Assembly: GCA_964247295.1 (NCBI GenBank)
Contig: CAXTTV010000009.1
Coordinates: forward strand, 1 to 54,176
Direction of reading: 5' to 3'
Origin: CAXTTV01 sp964247295
Lineage (GTDB): Bacteria; Chloroflexota; Ktedonobacteria; Ktedonobacterales; Ktedonobacteraceae
DNA: 54,176 nucleotides
This document shows positions 7,200-15,017 of this stretch, piece by piece. The translations under genes were made by a program, and so were the position numbers. The notes beneath the pieces are model-generated. The model saw nothing but the letters and a program-made list of their open reading frames with translations, was not told where the DNA came from and made no database searches. Position 1 is the first letter of the stretch. Every line of letters starts with the position of its first letter.

Positions 7200-9164
7200 T
7201 TAGTGGCACTGTTGGGAGAACCTGGACGCGACGGCTTTATGTCCATTCAGAACCCAGACCAGATTTCCGCCACCTATAGAGACATTAAAGGCAAAATGAT
7301 GCTCTCCCGGCTGAAAAACAGCGGGTTGTCCAAAATCGCTAGAGGCAGCCAGGAATTGGTTATCCGTTCCTATAGGCAAAGCGGCAGGAAAATCATTCTG
7401 ATTATTATAGCCAAAATAAGCGACAAAGCCATTGTCCCCCAGTGGTGAAACGCAGTCGAGGATAGGCTGGACAGGAGCCTGAGGTGGTTGAGGTTGCGCT
7501 ACAGGAGCCTGAGTGGGTTGAGGCTGTGTCTGATTTTTTTGGGTCGCAGGTGGATCGGTAGGCACAGGTGTCGGGTCCATACCCTGTTGTGGTGATGCCA
7601 TTGGCACTTGAGTGGGAGCTTTTTTTGTAGGAACCGCCGTTGATTTTTGCTGCTTTACGCCTCCCTGTTTTTTTGGGGGTGCCACTTGAGACAGGGCCGT
7701 CAGGTTTTTTTGTACGGAATTGGGAAAGGCTATGGGCCGCAAAACAATCAGCGAGATGCCAATGATATTGAGGAGCGCTACCAATCCCACGATGGTAGCA
7801 AAAAGATGCTTCTTCCTGGTTGAGGGGGTAGTCGCGCCGCCAGATGCCGCCGCGTTTTTGCGGCTGGCGCTGGCAAAGGGAATTGCCCCGCTGATAGCGG
7901 CAGCGACTTTGGGAACTTTTTTCTGAGCCTCAAACGCATGGTTTCGTAGCGCGATTAATGGTAACGTCGCCTGATTTTTCAGATTTTGCTCTTTAAAGGA
8001 TGTCTGGATTACCGACGGTCGTGGAGTGCTCGCGATCGAGTTAAGCTCCGGTCGTGGGGTACTGGCAATAGCATTGAAAGATGGTTTTTTGGTAGTACTG
8101 GTTTTGACGATATCCAGCATGTTTTCTGTTAGCGCCTCCTCGATCCCTGGTGTACCCGGTACCACCGCTTGTGGTTTAGTTGTTCTGATTGGTGAACCGA
8201 TCGAAGCCGCTTCCAGATCAGTTTTTGTTCCCATGACAGGTTGGATCGCCCTGTTGGCGATCGTTACCCTTGGTAGTTTGCTGCTTCTGCCGTTCTGAAG
8301 ATTTTTATCGAGGGTAGCACTCAAAATTGGTGAGGCGCTGGCCTCTTTTAAATTTTCTATAAAGACAGTGATGCTGGAATGGCGTTTGGCAGGATCTTTC
8401 GCGAGAGCTCGTTGGATTACCTCTTCTACTTTTCTGGGAAGCACTGGATTTAAGTGCGTAAGTGGGATTGGCTCTTCAGTGCTGTGCTTTTGTTCCATTG
8501 TGCGGTAGTCCGCCGCTACAAATGGTGGACGACCCGTCAGAAGCTCATAGGCCAGACAACCCAACGAGTATTGATCATTAGAGCGGCTAATCACTTTCCG
8601 AAACTGCTCTGGAGCTTGATAACTGACCGAGCTAGCAGTTGGTGGATATTTGCTATACATCAGATCGATAACCGAAGAGAGTCGAAAATCGCTAAGCTGG
8701 ATCTCTCCATTCCCTTTAAGAAGAATATTTTCAGGCTTTAAGTTAGCGTGAACTATATCGTACTGATGAATATAATTTAAAACCTCTGCAACCTGAGTTA
8801 GCAGAGAGAGCGTTTCTTTTAATGGCCGAGGGCTGAAAGGAGCCTGATCAAGCTGCGCACGTAGTGATCCCTTAGGAGCGAACTCTGTTACCAGATAGGG
8901 TTCATCTTGATAGATGCCTACATCGAGCGTGGGAAGAAGATGAGGGTGCTTAAGCAGGGTTATCAGGTAGACTTCTTGCAGAAAGCGCACTTTTTGCTGA
9001 GAGGTAGACAACAATGCTCCATCCATTAATTTTAAGGCCACTGTTTTTTGAGGTGCATCGATATGTCTACAACTATAGACCCAGGCGTATGGTCCATGCC
9101 CAATCAACGGCCCTATGTTATAGGTGTTGATCTGCGTTCCACTGAAATCTGCTCGGCTCTTCAT
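7200..9164 (-). CDS. PknB-type kinase-like membrane protein, probable pseudokinase
   Basis: A 654-residue protein. Residues about 14-277 form a eukaryotic-like protein kinase fold: glycine-rich loop GHGPYAW from 22, ATP-anchoring Lys45 in VALKL, and APEQF from 184. The catalytic loop, HRDxKPEN in active kinases, reads HANLKPEN at 139-146, so the catalytic Asp is Asn141 and the Arg before it is Ala. The DFG motif reads DFR at 159-161. A Ser/Thr-rich linker, a membrane span near 455-480 and a Pro/Gln-rich stretch follow. The C-terminal 90 residues (from PILDCVSPLGDNGFVAYFGY) resemble a small beta-rich domain of secreted proteins and should face outside. It probably senses or scaffolds rather than phosphorylates. 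Confidence 0.88.
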   Translation of the reverse strand: MKSRADFSGTQINTYNIGPLIGHGPYAWVYSCRHIDAPQKTVALKLMDGALLSTSQQKVRFLQEVYLITLLKHPHLLPTLDVGIYQDEPYLVTEFAPKGSLRAQLDQAPFSPRPLKETLSLLTQVAEVLNYIHQYDIVHANLKPENILLKGNGEIQLSDFRLSSVIDLMYSKYPPTASSVSYQAPEQFRKVISRSNDQYSLGCLAYELLTGRPPFVAADYRTMEQKHSTEEPIPLTHLNPVLPRKVEEVIQRALAKDPAKRHSSITVFIENLKEASASPILSATLDKNLQNGRSSKLPRVTIANRAIQPVMGTKTDLEAASIGSPIRTTKPQAVVPGTPGIEEALTENMLDIVKTSTTKKPSFNAIASTPRPELNSIASTPRPSVIQTSFKEQNLKNQATLPLIALRNHAFEAQKKVPKVAAAISGAIPFASASRKNAAASGGATTPSTRKKHLFATIVGLVALLNIIGISLIVLRPIAFPNSVQKNLTALSQVAPPKKQGGVKQQKSTAVPTKKAPTQVPMASPQQGMDPTPVPTDPPATQKNQTQPQPTQAPVAQPQPPQAPVQPILDCVSPLGDNGFVAYFGYNNQNDFPAALPIGTDNQFLAASSDFGQPAVFQPGEHHFAFNVSIGGGNLVWVLNGHKAVASRFSQQCH

Positions 9165-9555
9165 AACAATTCTCTCCGGGACAGGTTCTATAAAAATAGA
9201 AAAAGTATAGATATATAGATAAAAGGGGCCACCTGATGAATGCTTTTAGCTGTGCAGGAGGTGTGGAAACACTTTACCTCTTTTCTGGAGATGGTATTAC
9301 AAACATACCATCTGTTTGTTCTATAAACAAGCGAAATAAGACATTTGGGGCCACATATCAGTAACACGTTCAATCCTGACAGATTTCACAAGTAGCTTAC
9401 TTCTATGTAAATAAGGATAGAGGAAGTAGTATGAAGAGGGGATAGAAGAGGATACGAGGAAAAATCGAAGGGTCCGCGCGGTTGCAGGGGTCGCGATCGC
9501 CTCCTTTTTTTTATAGGAGTTATCCAGTCAGATACAGACCCTTCGCTCTACATAT
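9165..9555. other. Intergenic region of about 390 bases
   Basis: AT-rich sequence directly before the kinase-like gene (9165-9240, several TATA-like words on the minus strand) probably holds its promoter, with GGAGAG as ribosome site. No convincing gene was found. The half near 9466-9545 holds the candidate terminator of the quinone oxidoreductase gene. Confidence 0.6.
9466..9545 (-). terminator. Candidate terminator with a long internal loop
   Basis: The arms cgaagggtc (9466-9474) and gacccttcg (9537-9545) are perfectly inverted about 60 bases apart. Read on the minus strand, the distal arm is followed by a short T run, and the loop holds a second small hairpin around eight A residues. It lies 10 bases after the oxidoreductase stop. 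The wide spacing makes it less certain than the other terminators here. Confidence 0.45.
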
Positions 9556-10533
9556 CTATTCTATGAGCAGGACCGCTTTTCCGGTAATTTTTCGCTCCAT
9601 CATATCATTCAGGGCTATCGAAGCCCTTTCCAGAGGATAGGATTGGGAGATCAGGGGCTTTAATGTGCCATTCTGAAGCCAGCCTAGAAGTTCCCGCAAG
9701 TTTTCCTGATTGTGAGCGCTCTCCTTTTCAGTAAACATGCCCCAGAACACGCCGACAATCGCCGCCCCCTTAAGGAGTGCCAGATTAACTGGAACTTTTG
9801 GGATATCGCCAGCAGCGAAGCCTACAACAAGATGGCGTCCCTTCCAGCCGATCCCCCGCAGGGCTGGCTCGGAGTAAGGACCACCAACTGGATCAAAAAT
9901 CACATCCACGCCCCTGCCGTCAGTGAGCTCTTTAAGACGTGTTTTCAGATCTTCGCGCTGATAATTGATGATCTCGTCGGCACCCTGTGCTCGACAGACG
10001 GCCAGTTTCTCATCGCTAGAGGCAGCCGCGATCACACGGGCTCCCATGATCTTGCCGATCTGTACTGTTGCCAGGCCGACTCCGCCAGCCGCGCCGAGGA
10101 CCAGTAGCGTCTCCCCAGCCGCGATCCGCGCGCGATCCTTTAAGGCATGGTGAGCGGTCCCGTACGTCATCACAAAGATCGCGGCAGTCGCGAAATCCAC
10201 ACCCTCGGGCATGGGAATCACCCGGTTAGCAGTGGTTTTTACCTCGTCGGCGTAACCGCCCCAACCAGTAAAAGCAACAACGTGATCACCTGGCTTAAAA
10301 TATTTGACGCCCTCGCCAACCTCTTTGACGATACCGGCGACCTCGCCACCGGGGGAGAATGGCAGTTCTGGCTTAAACTGATATTTATTCTGAATAATCA
10401 GCGTATCGGGAAAGCTAACGCCACAGGCCTTGACCGTAACCACGATCTCGCCTTTGCCTGGGGTAGGGGATGGAACCTGTTCCAGCACTAAGGTATCTGG
10501 GAGACCAAATTCTTTACATAATACAGCTCGCAT
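9556..10533 (-). CDS. Zinc-independent NADPH:quinone oxidoreductase family protein
   Basis: A 325-residue member of the medium-chain dehydrogenase/reductase superfamily, of the zeta-crystallin/QOR type that reduces quinones or enones with NADPH. It has an N-terminal GroES-like domain with SPGGEVAGIV and GDHVVAF, and a Rossmann domain with the nucleotide motif GAAGGVGLATVQIGK. The cysteine cluster that binds structural zinc in alcohol dehydrogenases is absent. Length fits the family. It stands alone, with a separate promoter region and its own candidate terminator. The exact substrate cannot be read from the sequence. Confidence 0.88.
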   Translation of the reverse strand: MRAVLCKEFGLPDTLVLEQVPSPTPGKGEIVVTVKACGVSFPDTLIIQNKYQFKPELPFSPGGEVAGIVKEVGEGVKYFKPGDHVVAFTGWGGYADEVKTTANRVIPMPEGVDFATAAIFVMTYGTAHHALKDRARIAAGETLLVLGAAGGVGLATVQIGKIMGARVIAAASSDEKLAVCRAQGADEIINYQREDLKTRLKELTDGRGVDVIFDPVGGPYSEPALRGIGWKGRHLVVGFAAGDIPKVPVNLALLKGAAIVGVFWGMFTEKESAHNQENLRELLGWLQNGTLKPLISQSYPLERASIALNDMMERKITGKAVLLIE

Positions 10534-10681
10534 AGAGGGCTCCTTCTTTGGAACGCGGATACGCCTCCATTGGGACGTATCAGTATAAACCTACTCTCTA
10601 TAAGTATAGCCCATGATTAACGGATTGTGAGATCTCTTCTGGTAGGCTTGACGTTTTCGGTGGAGGTCTGCGCCGCCGGCA

Positions 10682-10690
10682 TGCTATACT
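10682..10690 (+). promoter_or_regulatory. Candidate extended -10 promoter element
   Basis: TGCTATACT matches the extended -10 form TGnTATAAT in all but one position and lies about 70 bases before the next gene start. No good -35 is at 17 bases, which extended -10 promoters can lack. Confidence 0.4.
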
Positions 10691-10761
10691 GAAGTCCAAC
10701 CTTCAGCGCGCCTGGGCGTAATACTATCAAAAGGTTTTTTGCTCCAGAGAGGAATAATCTA

Positions 10762-11451
10762 GTGAGTAACACAAATCCCAGTCAGAATCCTGATCCCAAC
10801 GCATACGGTGGCTATGGTGGCTATGCACCACAACAGCCAATCGAGCGCAATCCAAATATTCCACTCTATCCAACGCTCGACATGGATACGCAGAATGTTA
10901 CGCCGTCATCAGTAGGTCAGCAACAGGTGTATCAGGCCCCGGCCTCAGCGAGCCAGCAACAGCAGCAGATGTATCAACCTCCTGCTTCTGTTGGTCAGCA
11001 GCAACAGCAATTCTACCAGCCGCCGGCCTCGGTGCTGGGCAAGGCCCGCGCCTATAATTACGCCGAGACTTCTTCGATGAAGATGGACGCAAAAAAGGCG
11101 GCGGCTCTGAGCTATCTAACGCTGTTTGTGGGCGCGCTTTTCTTTTTGATTCGCGAGCGCCAGAACCGCTTTGTGCGCTTCCATGCCGCGCAATCTTTTG
11201 TATTTACTGGGATCGCCTTCCTGATCTATGCTTTGGTTCGGGTGCTGACCTTGGTCCCCATTATCGGTGGGTTGATAAGTGGTTTTGCATTCTTAATCGG
11301 TCCGCTGGTTGGGAGTGCCTTTCTGATCGTCCTGGTCTTTTTGATTGTCCAGGCTTACTTTGGCTTTAGCGTCAAGCTGCCGATTTTTGGAGATTATGCT
11401 GAGCGCTTGCTAAAGGGATTCCGGCGCAAGAAAAAATCCCAGACCATCTAA
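10762..11451 (+). CDS. Tic20/DUF4870-like membrane protein with Gln-rich N-terminus
   Basis: A 229-residue protein starting at GTG after a GAGAGGA ribosome site. Residues 1-100 are soluble and low-complexity, with three imperfect copies of a unit like QQQxYQxPAS. From about residue 110 the protein resembles the DUF4870/Tic20-like family: AALSYLTLFVGALFFLI, the conserved NRFVRFHAAQS loop, then two further hydrophobic segments and a basic tail (RRKKKS). Members are small three- or four-span proteins of unknown role. The Gln/Pro-rich tail is probably cytoplasmic and could bind partners. A weak hairpin follows the stop. Confidence 0.8.
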   Translation: MSNTNPSQNPDPNAYGGYGGYAPQQPIERNPNIPLYPTLDMDTQNVTPSSVGQQQVYQAPASASQQQQQMYQPPASVGQQQQQFYQPPASVLGKARAYNYAETSSMKMDAKKAAALSYLTLFVGALFFLIRERQNRFVRFHAAQSFVFTGIAFLIYALVRVLTLVPIIGGLISGFAFLIGPLVGSAFLIVLVFLIVQAYFGFSVKLPIFGDYAERLLKGFRRKKKSQTI

Positions 11452-11459
11452 ATAAAGGC

Positions 11460-11504
11460 AGAGAGCAGAGCTGCGATACCCGCCCAGAATCAGCGCGGCT
11501 CTCT
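11460..11504. terminator. Weak hairpin, possible terminator
   Basis: Seven-base arms agagagc (11460-11466) and gctctct (11498-11504) lie between two convergent genes. The loop is long (31 bases, with partial internal pairing) and no clear T run follows, so support is modest. Confidence 0.35.
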
Positions 11505-11525
11505 TACTATATGCACCTGAAAAGA

Positions 11526-11969
11526 TTAACAGGGATGATTTTTCAGGCGTAGCTGGTTTGCCTCTGCCAGCCGATGGGCGAGTAATTGATTTAAATTGCG
11601 TAGAAGTGTGGGGCAGCGATCCAGTAGGTGGGTAAAATCGTGCTGTGTAAAGGCCCAGAGAGTTGTATCCTCTTTCGCCCGAACCGTTGCTGAGGGCGGC
11701 TCCTTTAGAATCAGCGACATCTCCCCAAAGCCTTCCCCGGCCCCCAGATGGGCGATCACCGTCTCCGAACCGGGCTCATTGCCTGGAAGCAACACCTGGA
11801 CCGAGCCCGAGGAAATAATATAAAACTGGCCGTGCCAGACTCCGTACTCTATAATGGTGGTTCCTTTGGGGACCAGAACTGTATGCAGGCGTTTAATGAT
11901 CTCTTTTGTTTCTTTAGGGCGAAGGTTCTGAAAGAGGCTATGGGTAGTTGTAAATTGTTGTGGTTCCAT
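11526..11969 (-). CDS. Cyclic-nucleotide-binding-fold protein without DNA-binding domain
   Basis: A 147-residue protein that is essentially one cNMP-binding domain (Crp fold): LRPKETKEIIKRLHTVLVPKGTTIIEYG, GQFYIISSGSVQVLL, and GEGFGEMSLILKEPPSATVRA. In cAMP-binding relatives the last segment contains PRxATV, whose Arg holds the phosphate; here the site reads PPSATV, so the Arg is missing. The Glu of FGE is kept. The domain may bind another ligand or none. There is no helix-turn-helix, so it is not a Crp-type regulator by itself. It stands between a membrane protein and the LuxR/HtrA group on the same strand as the latter, about 200 bases away. Confidence 0.85.
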   Translation of the reverse strand: MEPQQFTTTHSLFQNLRPKETKEIIKRLHTVLVPKGTTIIEYGVWHGQFYIISSGSVQVLLPGNEPGSETVIAHLGAGEGFGEMSLILKEPPSATVRAKEDTTLWAFTQHDFTHLLDRCPTLLRNLNQLLAHRLAEANQLRLKNHPC

Positions 11970-12166
11970 ATCCTGCTCCTGCCAGTTGTTATCGGGGGTG
12001 AGCTTTATTGTGGAAACTCCCCCTACTATATCAGCAGTGGCAGAGGTCTCGCAAGAGGAGCAGGGATTACATATTTTTGGAGAGATGAGGAGTCCCCCGC
12101 CTCGCCCTTATGCGTAGATCGGGTCACGTGTGGACCCGTGGGAAAGGGACGCCCACCTGATTTTTT

Positions 12167-12805
12167 TTAGAGCGTGATCAGGCCCTGCCGCAAGCCTTTC
12201 CGAACGGCATCGGTCCGACTGGTCGCATCGAGTTTGGCGGAGATAGACGAGACATGAAATTTGACAGTGTGCTCGCTGATCTGAAGCTGTCGGGCAATCA
12301 GTTTATTGGAGAGCCCCTGACCGAGAAGTTCCAGAACCTCGCGCTCCCGATTGGTGAGCGACTCCTCCTGAGTTTTCATCGCCGTGGGGACCGGCACCAG
12401 TGGAAGTTTTTCGTAGAGCCATTGAGACTGAAGAGCGGGAAGTACGACCAGTCCCTGGACACAGGCATTGAGCGCTGACTGAAGCTGTGGCGCGGGAGCC
12501 TCAAGTGGTAGAATGCTCCAGCCGAAAAGCTCTAGCGTGCGCAGACGCGCCAGGGCCTCCTCCTGCTGATCGCTCAGCACGACCAGCGAGAGCTGCCGAC
12601 CACTATTTAGCATCGGCAGCTCTCGGGCGACCTCTTCCAGCAACAGATTTCCCGCGATCACGATAGCATCGATCTCCGGTAAAAAATTTCCGAGAGGCTC
12701 AGGGGTCGCGGCCTCACCAAGCACCTGGATCTCTCCAGTGCTGAGCATTGCTCGCAATCCCGCCTGAAGCATCGGCGTGGCTGCCAGAATAAAGATCTGC
12801 GTCAT
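12167..12805 (-). CDS. LuxR-family regulator with degenerate receiver domain
   Basis: A 212-residue protein of NarL/FixJ layout. The C-terminal 60 residues are a GerE-type helix-turn-helix (LTNREREVLELLGQGLSNK, then ISEHTVKFHVSSI). The N-terminal 120 residues follow the receiver pattern (IFILAATPMLQAGLRAML, VLGEAA) but the residues needed for phosphorylation are gone: the acidic pair is AA, the phosphoacceptor position in IDAIVIAG is Ala, and the conserved Lys is not seen. It should therefore act without a histidine kinase, perhaps by ligand or protein binding. Its start overlaps the stop of the HtrA-like gene by ATGA, so it is the last gene of a protease-regulator operon. Confidence 0.87.
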   Translation of the reverse strand: MTQIFILAATPMLQAGLRAMLSTGEIQVLGEAATPEPLGNFLPEIDAIVIAGNLLLEEVARELPMLNSGRQLSLVVLSDQQEEALARLRTLELFGWSILPLEAPAPQLQSALNACVQGLVVLPALQSQWLYEKLPLVPVPTAMKTQEESLTNREREVLELLGQGLSNKLIARQLQISEHTVKFHVSSISAKLDATSRTDAVRKGLRQGLITL

Positions 12806-13734
12806 GCTGCGGCTTCCGCGCTCTGTGTCGCGATCCGCGTCTCGATGACCTGACCGTCGCGCAAAATCCTTGCCGGAAGCGTCGCGCCCTCAGATTGCTG
12901 AGACAGGATCTGGAGCAGCGTCTTTGTATCCGGGATCGGCTGACCCTCCACATCCAGTAACAGATCGCCCAGCAACACATCTTTATAGCGCTGCTGACGC
13001 GCGGGACGGATACCCGCGACCAGTAGACCTGTGCCTCGGGTCGGTGTCAGAGATCCTTTTATCGAGGCCGGGACCTCAACTTGTTGGACCTCCAGGTTCA
13101 GAGTGACCCGGCGTTTCGGCAGGCTATTGAGCCAGTCCGTCACCGCATCGCTGGGGATCGAGACCGCCAGATCTCCCCCAAAGATCATCGCGTTAATCCC
13201 GACAATCTCCCCATCGGCGTTGAGCAGAGGGCCGCCGGAATTGCCGGGTGCCAGCCCAACATCCGATTGAATGTAGCGCGTCTTTATATCCTTGTCGATC
13301 TGAATTGTTCGCATCGTACTCATAATGCCAGCCGTCAGAACCCAGCGTTGACCCCAGGGATGACCGATCGCGAAAACCCACTCGCCGATCCGCAATTGTG
13401 AGGAGCGACCAATTGGCAGAGCTATAAGATCTTTCTCCTCAACCTGGAGTAGGGCCAGATCGAGATGAGGATTGCGGTGTAGCACCTTCGCATCCAGTTT
13501 TCGGCCATCAGTGAGAGCGACCTGCACCTTTGTGCGCTCGCTACCGACCACATGGTGATTAGTGATAATGAGACCATTGGGTTGCCAGATCACACCGGTT
13601 CCACCGCCACGACCCTCCGTCGTCACCTGGACAATGCCGGGCTCGACGCGCTTGAAAATCTCAATCAGGGCCGACGAAAAAACATCGGGCAGTGGAAAAG
13701 AAGATTGAGTTGTTGGTTCAGTTGTCTGTGTCAT
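12802..13734 (-). CDS. HtrA/DegP-like trypsin family serine protease with PDZ domain
   Basis: A 310-residue protease. The trypsin-like domain carries the triad His in ITNHHVV, Asp in HLDLALLQV and Ser in GNSGGPL, and a C-terminal PDZ domain follows (GLLVAGIRPARQQ, DVLLGDLLLDVEGQPI). The start MTQTTEPT at 13734 is preferred because the second protease upstream begins in a similar way (MTQHS) and because a longer frame back to 13890 would translate the GC-rich hairpin repeat. No signal peptide or membrane anchor is evident, so it may be cytoplasmic. It overlaps the LuxR gene by ATGA and follows another HtrA-like gene. HtrA proteins degrade or monitor misfolded proteins. Confidence 0.88.
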   Translation of the reverse strand: MTQTTEPTTQSSFPLPDVFSSALIEIFKRVEPGIVQVTTEGRGGGTGVIWQPNGLIITNHHVVGSERTKVQVALTDGRKLDAKVLHRNPHLDLALLQVEEKDLIALPIGRSSQLRIGEWVFAIGHPWGQRWVLTAGIMSTMRTIQIDKDIKTRYIQSDVGLAPGNSGGPLLNADGEIVGINAMIFGGDLAVSIPSDAVTDWLNSLPKRRVTLNLEVQQVEVPASIKGSLTPTRGTGLLVAGIRPARQQRYKDVLLGDLLLDVEGQPIPDTKTLLQILSQQSEGATLPARILRDGQVIETRIATQSAEAAA

Positions 13735-13811
13735 TGCAAAACCTGCCAGTGCTATTTGTATGTAGTTCCGCACGTATTCTCTGCCGCCTAAGGCGGCGAG
13801 GGAGAAGGGAA

Positions 13812-13866
13812 GGTTTGTGGGGACATCCCCACACCCCGGCAAAGGGCCGCGCCCTTTGCACTCCCG
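13812..13866. repeat. Two-hairpin GC-rich repeat, copy 1
   Basis: Two adjacent perfect stem-loops: gtggggacatccccac at 13817-13832 and the arms gcaaagggc/gccctttgc at 13839-13859, joined by a C/G-rich spacer. Read on the minus strand, the order is hairpin, CGGGGT, then a GTGGGG-loop-CCCCAC hairpin. The same architecture recurs at the right end of the window with different arm bases. It lies between the two HtrA-like genes and is not translated if the later start of the downstream gene is right. Confidence 0.75.
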
Positions 13867-13901
13867 CCCAAATACGCTTGCGCAGTGCATTAGTTAGTTC
13901 G

Positions 13902-14828
13902 TTAGTTGCGCTGCCTGGGCGTAATTTGAAGGGTCTTCAATTCGCCACCTCGGATCACCTCGATTGGGATCGGTTTGCCAACACGGTCGCCAACCAGCAT
14001 CGTCTGAAGATCCTCAGAGTCGGCGATTGCCTGACCATCAAGAGTTACCAGCAAATCTCCCAATAGAAGCCCTGAAGCCTGAGCCGGGCTCTGGTTCTCA
14101 ATTTTGATGATCAGCAGGCCGTACTCCTGGGTGCGACCGGCGCGCTGCCCCTCGGGCAGATGGACCCATTGACTACTGATGCCCAGGTAGCCGCGTTTGA
14201 TATAGCCGTGTTGTGTCAGCGTCTCAGCCGTCTTTATCGCGATCTCCACAGGGATCGCCAGAGCCACGCCATTGATCAATCCGGTGGTCAGCAGGCCCAG
14301 GATCGCACCCTGTGCATCGACCAATGGACCGCCGGAGAACCCAGGATAGGGTGTGGCATCGGTGCGGATATAGCGCTCAAGATAAGCGCCGCGCCCGGTC
14401 CGAAGTGGTCCACCGACCGCGCTCACAATTCCCGAGCTTGCCATCGGTCCCTCAGCATTTGAGCGTCCAACCGCAAGGATCAACTGGCCGACTCGGGCCG
14501 GGGCCTCGCTGGCCTGAGCGGGCTCAACATGCAGATCAGGGACCCGGAGTACCGCCAGATCACTGGAAGGATCGCGTCCAACAAATTGGGCGGGAAGTGT
14601 GCGTCCATCGGGCGTCTGGATCGTCAGATCCTCCTCGCGCTCCAGCACATGATCGGCGGTCAGGACCAGATCGGTCGCGTAGACAACGCCGCTGGCTGGC
14701 TGGCGAGAGCGCCCATTGACCAATACTAGAGAGGCGCTGACGCGCTCAACGGCATCGGCCATCTGGTTCGAGAGGCTGCGGAGCAGCTCGCTGCCCTGCA
14801 CATGAGAAGAAGTGGAATGTTGTGTCAT
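13902..14828 (-). CDS. HtrA-like serine protease with PDZ domain
   Basis: A 308-residue protein of the same layout as the following gene but only distantly similar. The triad is seen as His in LTADHVL, Asp in SSDLAVLRV and Ser in PGFSGGPL. The usual GNSGG reads GFSGG, which keeps the serine and oxyanion glycine. The C-terminal PDZ domain shows YLGISSQWV, SPAQASGLLLGDLLVTLDGQ and ends QITPRQRN. No signal peptide is visible. It is the first gene of the htrA-htrA-luxR group, with about 190 bases of non-coding sequence upstream of its start. Confidence 0.87.
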   Translation of the reverse strand: MTQHSTSSHVQGSELLRSLSNQMADAVERVSASLVLVNGRSRQPASGVVYATDLVLTADHVLEREEDLTIQTPDGRTLPAQFVGRDPSSDLAVLRVPDLHVEPAQASEAPARVGQLILAVGRSNAEGPMASSGIVSAVGGPLRTGRGAYLERYIRTDATPYPGFSGGPLVDAQGAILGLLTTGLINGVALAIPVEIAIKTAETLTQHGYIKRGYLGISSQWVHLPEGQRAGRTQEYGLLIIKIENQSPAQASGLLLGDLLVTLDGQAIADSEDLQTMLVGDRVGKPIPIEVIRGGELKTLQITPRQRN

Positions 14829-15017
14829 AGTGTTTTACCTGCAATTCAGCCGAGGCTGGTGAAAATGTTTATGTGCGTCGCGACAGCGGATCGTGTCGTC
14901 TTGTTTTGCAGTATACGCTCTGGGACGGAGGTTCCACATCCCTCTTTTGGCCAGGTTGAGGCTAGATAAACGGACGGTTTCAAATCTCGTACATATGGTG
15001 AGGATAGTCCAGTGATG

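Noticed and set aside
9188..9373. Hydrophobic 61-codon frame on the minus strand
   Set aside because: Non-ATG start without a ribosome site, low-complexity AT-rich origin, and it lies in the expected promoter of the kinase-like gene.
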